From positions 1-51,725 of the forward strand of contig BCKK01000001.1 in NCBI GenBank assembly GCA_001600615.1: a stretch of DNA of 51,725 nt. The letters run 5' to 3'. The notes beneath the pieces are model-generated. The model was not told the DNA's origin. It worked only from the letters and a program-made list of their open reading frames with translations, and ran no database searches. Shown piece by piece: positions 45,801-51,725 of this stretch. Position numbers and translations under genes: made by a program. The first letter of the stretch is position 1. Each line of letters starts with the position of its first letter. The stretch comes from Dioszegia crocea. Lineage: Eukaryota > Basidiomycota > Tremellomycetes > Tremellales > Bulleribasidiaceae.

Positions 45801-46776
45801 TATGCGCACCCAAACCAAAAGATCAGCCTTCGATAAGCAACTTTCCAAGTAAGCCCCTTGCGTCTACTGTGCTTAGATCTAGCTGACGCCATTAGCCATG
45901 GATTCAAACGCGAAACGTCTAGTGATACCGGTACTAAAGTGCGCAAGACGCTCCATCATCCTGCGCTGTCTGAAGGAGATACGACGCTTTGGAATAAGGT
46001 CGGGAAATTGGAGCAATTGACGAAGTGGGGTAAAGGGTCGGTGAGTCTTTGAGTTTCCGCTCTGAATCCCCATCTTCCCCTCACTCCTTACCAGCTCGTC
46101 ACCCTCCCCTTCCAAATCCTCTACTCTTCCCTTCCGTATATCCGCCCGCACCCTCGCTGACCCATCCCAGAAATCATCCCAGTCAAGCAACACCACCTCC
46201 CGCACAACCCTCCGCCACCTCGTAGCTGTCCGAGACTCCACAATTGTAGAATTAACAGAGCGTGTGGAGTCACTGCAGCTAGAGAAGGACAAGAGCTTGG
46301 GACAGTTCTATGCTCATTTCCCTCAGTTGTGGACTGAGGATAACGGTATGTGTCCTTTCACATCCTTAGCTAAAGCTGATTCATCAGTCATGGCTATCTT
46401 CAGCCTTGGTATTTCTGATATCCCCGCTCACCTCGCTCTTCCTCCCCCTTCACCTTTGGCTACATTGCATCTTACCTCCTCTCTTCTCGTGAAGCCCAAT
46501 ACCACCAAACTGGAAGTGCTCTACACCGCCAGTTCCGCTTCCGCCTCTGCGTCTAAATCCGGTACTGGCGCGAAGCAGATTGTTCGCAAGAGGAGCCGGC
46601 AGGACGATCTAGTCGCTGAGCATGCCGAAGCGGCGACGATAAAAAAAGGGACTGGGACGGAGCAGACATTAGATGTGGTGGTGGAGGTTGAGGCGGAAGG
46701 TAAGGCTTTAGTGAAGAGGACGACGGTATCGAGGAAGAGGTCGAAGTTGGTTTTGGCCAAGGTTGGGAGGAAGTAG
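42852..46776 (+). CDS. Large HSF-type transcription factor
   Basis: Seven exons (42852-43062, 43148-45404, 45550-45644, 45788-45848, 45896-46040, 46171-46345, 46388-46776) give an open 1110-aa protein. The long N-terminal half is Ser/Pro/Tyr-rich and disordered, with an acidic run (DSDDDDDDDEEADEEE). Residues about 810-880 form a heat-shock-factor-type winged helix split over four exons: FCQLLVDPRFSGLTGWSED, IVIPDFEAFWKT, then KRSAFDKQLSNHGFKRE, matching the W-S, F-x-R-Q-L-N-x-Y-G-F-K pattern with Asp and His substitutions in the recognition helix. A short heptad stretch (IVELTERVESLQLEKD) could oligomerise. The C-terminus is basic. Probably a nuclear DNA-binding regulator of the HSF/Sfl1/Skn7 group; which one is unclear. 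Confidence 0.82.
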
Positions 46777-47112
46777 GCGGCGCTAGCTGAGGGGGTAAGG
46801 AAAGGGTGCGAGATGATCTGGTTTCTCCTTGCTCGGTGTTTGGGAAGAGGGAGTTGGAGTATGTGTGTCTGCGGGGTCTGCTGGTATGTGCGGTGGTTTA
46901 GGCGGATATCGGGGAATCTTTCGCTTTGACAGTTGAGGAAATGCGGGAATGGGGTGGCCCGAAGAGAATCAGGGGGTCCGGATCTGAAGCATCATCTTTG
47001 TGTTTCTCAGTTTGTCTCTTTCTTTACTGTCGATAAGTTGTAGCCCCTGTTTCTACATACATATATTATATCAATCATACATGTCATATACACTGACAGC
47101 TGAGTCGTTGGA
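46777..47112. other. Convergent intergenic spacer
   Basis: About 340 bases between the 3' ends of the HSF-type gene and prephenate dehydratase. It should hold both polyadenylation regions; an AT-rich ATACATATATTATAT stretch at about 47055-47070 fits that role. No gene is seen. Confidence 0.5.
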
Positions 47113-48307
47113 CTATGGAGGGAAAGACAAATGTGACGCCGTGCCAAGATACAAACCCCCTTCTTTGTCGAAATCTGGACGCTGGCCAGGGGGTGTGGGT
47201 CCAACTTCGACCAGGACCAAATGAGGATATCGGTCTAAGGGCGTGGCGAGTGCCGGGTGAGGCCGGGTATGTATACTCCGAATCGAGCCGAGAGAGGGGT
47301 TGGATAAGAGAGAAAGGGAAGACAGGGCGTAGAACCGGGAAGGAGAAGCGGGGGAGTCTGGGTTTGGGTTTGGGTTTGGGTTTGGGTTTGGGTTTGGGTT
47401 TGTGTGGTTGATGGCCAGGAAATGAGCGTTCCTAGTAAGGAGAATAAATCGTGTGTAGTTATCTGAACCATCAGCACTAAGCCACAAGATGAGAGAATGA
47501 TCATACCCCTGATAGCCTGAGTGCCCTCGTATAACACTTCCAACTCCGGGTTCCCCTCCATTGCCGATGCTGAACATATCGCCGCTCCTTTCCCTTCCCA
47601 CATCCCCCACTCTGACCCTAATCCCAACCCGCCATCCTCTCCTTCAGTCAATAATGACATCGCAGCACCTGCTGTTGAGGCCCAAAGAACCTGTTTGGCC
47701 CGAGGGAGATATTTCGCCAGAAAAGCCGAAGACTGGCCTAACGCCTTGAGAGGTCAGCTTCTTCATGGCTCTTGAGAATCGAAAGAGACTAACCTGTTCA
47801 TGGCTCCGGATCCACTGAATATCCTCCATCCTCGTACCTCGCCTGACTACCAGACTGTGCCGGATCGGCAAATCCAGATCGGCCACTATGCGCGGTCGGA
47901 ATAGCGAGCGGGCTGTCGATAGGCCCGGTGCGTCGGATAGAGGAGATAGTAAGGAGTCGATGGTGTCTAGCACGCCGCCTTGTATGATGTTTTGTAAGGG
48001 CATTACGAGGTATTGGGCGGGATGGAGGTAGATATCTTGGAGCGTTAGCATCAGTTTAGGATTTGAACGGGTGGTAGAGTGAGACTGACCGGAGATAGTC
48101 GGACATGGTATGAGCTGAATCTCGCCTTGGGAGCTAGTTAGAATAGAGACGAAGAGCTTAGCGGCCTGTCCTGATAAGTACACGCCGTGCCTAGACGATA
48201 GGGTGTAGATGGGTAGATGTGGTGTAGAGGAACTTGGCTGACGCACATACCTGATGCCCGTACGTGCCTGCGGGGCCTAAATAGGCACATGTGCTCGGCG
48301 ATACCAT
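47113..48307 (-). CDS. PHA2: Prephenate dehydratase
   Basis: Converts prephenate to phenylpyruvate in phenylalanine synthesis. Five exons (48307-48251, 48165-48090, 48035-47794, 47744-47507, 47462-47113) give 320 aa. Landmarks: CAYLGPAGTYGHQ at the N-terminus; YLVMPLQNIIQGGVLDTIDS, where the usual P-x-E-N-S reads P-L-Q-N-I; SHEQALGQ, formed across a junction; and DNYTRFILLTRN, the T-R-F catalytic motif. A C-terminal ACT-like regulatory domain follows, containing seven Asn-Pro repeats encoded by a 42-bp hexanucleotide tract. An upstream in-frame ATG at 48328 would add seven residues. The Glu-to-Gln change in the P-x-E-N-S box is worth noting but the rest looks intact. Confidence 0.88.
47360..47401. 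repeat. Hexanucleotide (GGGTTT) x7 tandem repeat inside PHA2
   Basis: Seven perfect GGGTTT units on the plus strand, read as Asn-Pro repeats on the coding strand in the last exon of prephenate dehydratase. The period is a multiple of three, so unit gains or losses keep the frame. Confidence 0.97.
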
Positions 48308-48739
48308 GTGTGTGTCTGTATCTTGCATGCTGAGCTGTCCTACCTTGGCAGTATAGGGATAGAGATGTATGCACAATGTGGGTGCCACTCTCAACTGCCA
48401 CATATGCATGTAAACAACCGCACGGACTACCCCGGGGGGACTAAAAAGTGAAAGTGCCACACCCATTTCTGTAATCCCGAAACTCCGCTGGCTCATCGAA
48501 ATCCGTCGGTTTTTGCCGCCCAACGCTGATTTGACCTGTAGCATTCATCCATATCGGCAATCATCAGGTAGGTCATTCGTTCGATCAAAGCACAGAGAGG
48601 GACAGGCAGGGAGGCGGTCTAGGGAAATAGCTGATCACTGCCTTTTTCCTCATACCCAAATTCGACTTATTCATCAAATTAACCCCTATTACGCTCAACC
48701 ATCGAATTGCTCCATCGCCATTTTACACGCACAGACATC

Positions 48740-49587
48740 ATGGGAAAAGTCCACGGATCCCTCGCTCGTGCCGGTAAGGTCAAGCAGCAGGTGAGTTGCG
48801 ATATTGGATTGTGGAGAGTGGGGATGTTGAGTTGGACGTAAGGAGGATTAGGGTGGTGTGGTGAGGACATGGGCGGAAGAGTGGATGAGGATTGGGCACA
48901 GTCGGTGGACATCCTAGGGAGTACTCGCTAATGATCCAGTGCCCCAAAGTCGAGAAGCAGGAGAAGAAGAAGACACCTAAGGGACGAGCGAGTAAGTCGT
49001 GTTCACAATGATGGCAGATGAGCGCGGATGGATGGAGGGTGTGGATCAGAAGGGAGAGTCAGGAAGACATGGGGACAATGGGCAGGAACAGGACTATCTA
49101 ATAAGGAGGAAGATGGCTGGGCACGAGATGGTGGTCAAGGGTGATCGGCGTAGAGACAGGGTCTGAGCGGGAGAATTGAAGCGCGGTTGCAACCTGTTGA
49201 ACAACGCTGACCTCGCACAGAGAAGAGGATGCAATACGTGAGCCTCCACTCGATCTACACCAGCCCTCATTCCGCTGGATAAATCGTCTGTGTACTTACT
49301 TTCCAGAACCGTCGATTCGTCAATGTTGTCCTTGCCCCCGGAGGCAAGCGGAAGATGTACGTATACATTTTCTTACTCTCATCCATCACAGACCTCCTAC
49401 TGGCCTTTCAATGATGATCCACAAATCAAGCATAGTTCAATCAGATTATTCCATGATCGATATCGCGACCATCTATATAGTCTTTCGCTCCTATCTGACA
49501 CTCTCTTCCTCTTTACCTTATCCAGTAATATGAGGACAGAGCGCTAATGATGTCAGGAACGCCCAACCTGCCGGCAAGTCTGGATAG
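48740..49587 (+). CDS. RPS30: 40S ribosomal protein eS30
   Basis: Five exons (48740-48790, 48940-48991, 49221-49237, 49307-49356, 49557-49587) encode 66 aa. The product reads MGKVHGSLARAGKVKQQ, CPKVEKQEKKKTPKGRA, KKRMQYNRRFVNVV, LAPGGKRKMNAQPAGKSG, the expected small basic eS30 with no ubiquitin-like fusion. The third exon is only 17 nt. The last intron (49357-49556) contains a 70-bp segment duplicated downstream. Transcribed divergently from prephenate dehydratase with about 430 bp between the starts. Confidence 0.96.
49427..49496 (+). repeat. 70-bp segment in eS30 intron 4, duplicated at 50146-50215
   Basis: From CAAGCATAGTTCA to TCGCTCCTATCT, this intronic stretch matches 50146-50215 without gaps at about 58 of 70 positions by my count; the last 16 bases are identical. 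An ATGATGA (C-box-like) word lies shortly before it and CTGA (D-box-like) immediately overlaps its end, so an intron-encoded snoRNA is conceivable, but I see no terminal stem. Confidence 0.6.
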
Positions 49588-51389
49588 AGAGGGAGTGCCG
49601 GGGGGGGGTTGTTGTAGTCGTTCATGCCCATGGCCGCATGCAGATTGGGACTTGAGTTATTCCTGTGATCGCGGCATCGTGCGGGTTGAGGATTTTGCAG
49701 CTGATGTAGGGCGTTTAGAAATTGAGCATCCGGAAGCCTGATGCCTTGTCAAATATCGTGTTTCGCTGACGATGCGGCATACGATCCTCTTGATCTGGTT
49801 CTACTCAATCGCCAAGCTGACTGGCAGATACCACACCGCGCCTCTCGATTCTTCAAAGATATCAGTACCGGTATTGCCTGCTGGATCAGCTCGACCCTTA
49901 CCTGACAAGTCTCGCTCGTCCAACACGTAAGCATAGTCCTCTACCAGCTTTTCTACGAGCGCACGATGCCTTTCCACCTTCTACATACTCTCCTCACCCT
50001 GCATATCCCGCTACATACCCCTTTCCTCTCCACATATACAGACACAGACACCCCCGTCTACCCCGCTTATGCCCGTTTTCCCCTCTGAATATTCCACCAC
50101 ACTTATTCTTATTACCTCTTCTTTCAACGGTGAATTACCTAAATGCAAGCATAGTTCAGTCAGATCAAATCATGATTGATACCGCAACCATCTGTGGGGT
50201 CTTTCGCTCCTATCTCTTCCCGAAACATCCGCTTATCGTCTCTCGTCTGACCTAGGCTCGTTGAGTACGGAGATGTAGTTGCTGATGATGCAGTCGCTTC
50301 TACGATTTGTTATCTAATTTTTGGGCAGCAAGAGGTCCCGTCATTCGGAAATTGCGAAGATGCAAAGTCTGCAAAGATGTACATTCACATGCCCAGTCCG
50401 TGCACGTCAAACAAATGCCTGACCTATAGCTACTGACAGACTGAGTCCGTGCTCGCTGCATAAATGCGTGACTTACTGACTGACTGGCTGGCCAGGCCCA
50501 TCCCTGCAAACAAAATCTATCGCCGCCAGCTTGATGTCATAATGCGCCCAGCCGACACGTACACACTCCCTGCGCATGATAAATATCACCCTCCGCGGCG
50601 AACCTTCTCGGACTGTTACTGTGCCCAGTTGTGACGAGGTCGATAGCAAGGAATGCGCATGTAGCAGATCAGCAGAGAAGACGCTTTGATCATTCCTTTG
50701 AGGGAAGGGTGTGGGACTTAGGCAATGTACTCGAGCTGGACATGGTTGTGTATGGCATAAAAAAAAGCAGACGGTGCGTGTGTGAGAATGCGTGCGTTCG
50801 TGGATGACGTGGAGTTGGTAGCGGGGCAGAAGACTGGAGTGACTGCGAGTATGGCCTGCCGCCAAGCTTATCAATGAGAGTAGGGACAGCAACAGTGCGA
50901 TTGGTCGAAGGCTCAGCCTATGATGTGCTCGCTCCAGTCCCGCTTTCGCCCGAACTCAGGAAAGGATAACGCGGCGATGCCGTGCGGCAAATGACGGTCG
51001 GGCCCGCCGTTCACCGCCGTTGCAACATGAGCGCGAGTCGCTACGCTCTAAAACAAACCAGGATTGGCATTTCATCCACAGGACCACTCTGACCCAAACC
51101 CGCCAGCATCACGCTTGGCTTAGATGGAAAGGCTTTTCGGCGGATACACCCTCTACTTTGTAGGCGATTGCTGACTGGCTGCACTTCGCCAGACACCGTG
51201 TCGTATGGACAAGGTATGCTCACAACCGACTCAACCCCCATTGAGCATGAGAAACGCTGCTGATTGAGGACCTGCCTGACGGTGTCGACAGCCTATCAAT
51301 TGGCCTACTCACTGCCGCTTGATTAATCTGCTCGATGCGCGTCGACCCTGACCAAGTACACTAATTTACACCCGAGGGAGAGGCAATAA
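49588..51389. other. Gene-poor stretch
   Basis: No supported gene. The only structured feature is the second copy of the eS30 intron segment at 50146-50215, plus a short A-run at about 50759-50766. Frames such as 50473-50892 (minus) show no family signal. Confidence 0.45.
50146..50215 (+). repeat. Second copy of the eS30 intron segment
   Basis: Same length and orientation as 49427-49496, about 560 bases beyond the eS30 stop codon. It keeps CAAGCATAGTTCA and the last 16 bases (TCTTTCGCTCCTATCT) but lacks the CTGA at the end. It could be a local duplication of the eS30 3' region or part of an unannotated transcript. Confidence 0.6.
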
Positions 51390-51573
51390 TATTAGATGAA
51401 TATTCTCAGCGATGTGAAGATGCATTGAGCTCGACTGCCCAGTATATACCCCGCAGCCTGTTCGGTTTACGCCATCATCCCATAACTAAGTGCAAGTGGC
51501 GAACTCGGGTATCCTCCCTCCACTACCGTTATTACGTCAGCCTCCACCGGCACATTCCTCTTATATCCTAACA
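51390..51573 (-). repeat. Solo LTR, copy 3
   Basis: A 184-bp unit, the same length as copy 2, starting TGTTAGGATATA and ending ATATTCATCTAATA on the minus strand. Flanks are AATAA (51385-51389) and AATAC (51574-51578), a 4-of-5 match compatible with a 5-bp target duplication with one later mutation. It carries the same GGGTATATACT TATA-like site. Confidence 0.75.
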
Positions 51574-51632
51574 AATACGCTGAACTGACATGACGGCCCA
51601 TTGGATTTGCGCCCGTGTTCCTCACTGCTGAC

Positions 51633-51725
51633 TAGTGCTGGGCATCTCGGTATCCGGTACCGGTATCCGACCTCTGCAAAATTGGCCGACCTCAGATCCG
51701 GATCCCTACCGGTATCCGGTTCGAG
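51633..51725 (+). mobile_element. Possible hAT element terminus, cut by window edge
   Basis: The sequence from TAGTGCTGGGCATC onward is followed by repeated short palindromic words (CGGTATCCGG, TACCGGTATCC) up to the edge. hAT elements commonly begin with TAG/CAG-G-TGGGCA and have such subterminal repeats. The transposase, other end and target duplication are outside the window, so this is tentative. Confidence 0.35.

Noticed and set aside
47360..47401. Telomere-like GGGTTT array
   Set aside because: The unit is not a known fungal telomere repeat (TTAGGG type), it is interstitial, and it lies in the coding frame of prephenate dehydratase.
1..51725. CRISPR array, operon-type promoters or other prokaryotic features
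   Set aside because: No regularly spaced repeats were seen, and spliced genes plus eukaryotic ribosomal proteins show the DNA is nuclear eukaryotic.

Overview
The window looks like nuclear DNA of a basidiomycete, most likely a tremellomycetous (Cryptococcus-like) yeast. The genes carry many very short GT-AG introns (about 35-150 nt in the ones I resolved), the intact ones assemble into family-length proteins only after splicing, and UDP-glucose dehydrogenase plus divergent mannosyl- and other glycosyltransferases recall capsule-making fungi. The species cannot be named from the sequence.

Layout. From 1 to about 36 kb lies a glycan-related region interrupted by transposon debris. It holds, in order: a triose-phosphate/nucleotide-sugar transporter cut by the left edge (1-1126, minus), UDP-glucose 6-dehydrogenase (2887-5357, minus), a GT23/FUT8-like glycosyltransferase (8410-9983, plus), a GT2 glycosyltransferase (11431-12691, plus), a GT15 (Kre2/Mnt1-like) glycosyltransferase (23185-24799, plus), a GT18 (MGAT5-like) glycosyltransferase (27242-29089, minus), and a second transporter of the same family (34042-35792, minus). 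I could reassemble open splice forms for all four glycosyltransferases. Three begin with a clear type II signal anchor and the fourth (GT15) with a plausible one, so they are probably Golgi enzymes.

Between them lie a 294-bp MITE inside an older ORF fragment, a decayed Ty1/copia element with a 210-base assembly gap (14.4-18.8 kb), two more copia fragments (18.8-21 kb), a possible Tnp2-type zinc-binding fragment, a Harbinger fragment abutting a frameshifted MULE (29.8-33.2 kb), and copies of a 184-186 bp solo-LTR-like repeat, one with a perfect 5-bp target duplication. A tRNA-like gene with a short intron sits at 33.3 kb.

From 39 kb the window becomes ordinary: a small secreted protein (39150-39790, minus), ribosomal protein eL34 (40669-41528, plus), a large HSF-type transcription factor (42852-46776, plus), prephenate dehydratase (47113-48307, minus) and ribosomal protein eS30 (48740-49587, plus). 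A gene-poor tail follows, ending in another solo LTR and what looks like the tip of a hAT element.

The main idea offered is that the first 36 kb is a glycan-assembly cluster: a precursor enzyme (UDP-glucuronate), two sugar-nucleotide transporters and four glycosyltransferases of four different families, bracketed by the two transporters. Clustering of this kind is common for bacterial polysaccharides but unusual in fungi. The product is unknown, and joint function is inference from gene content and proximity.
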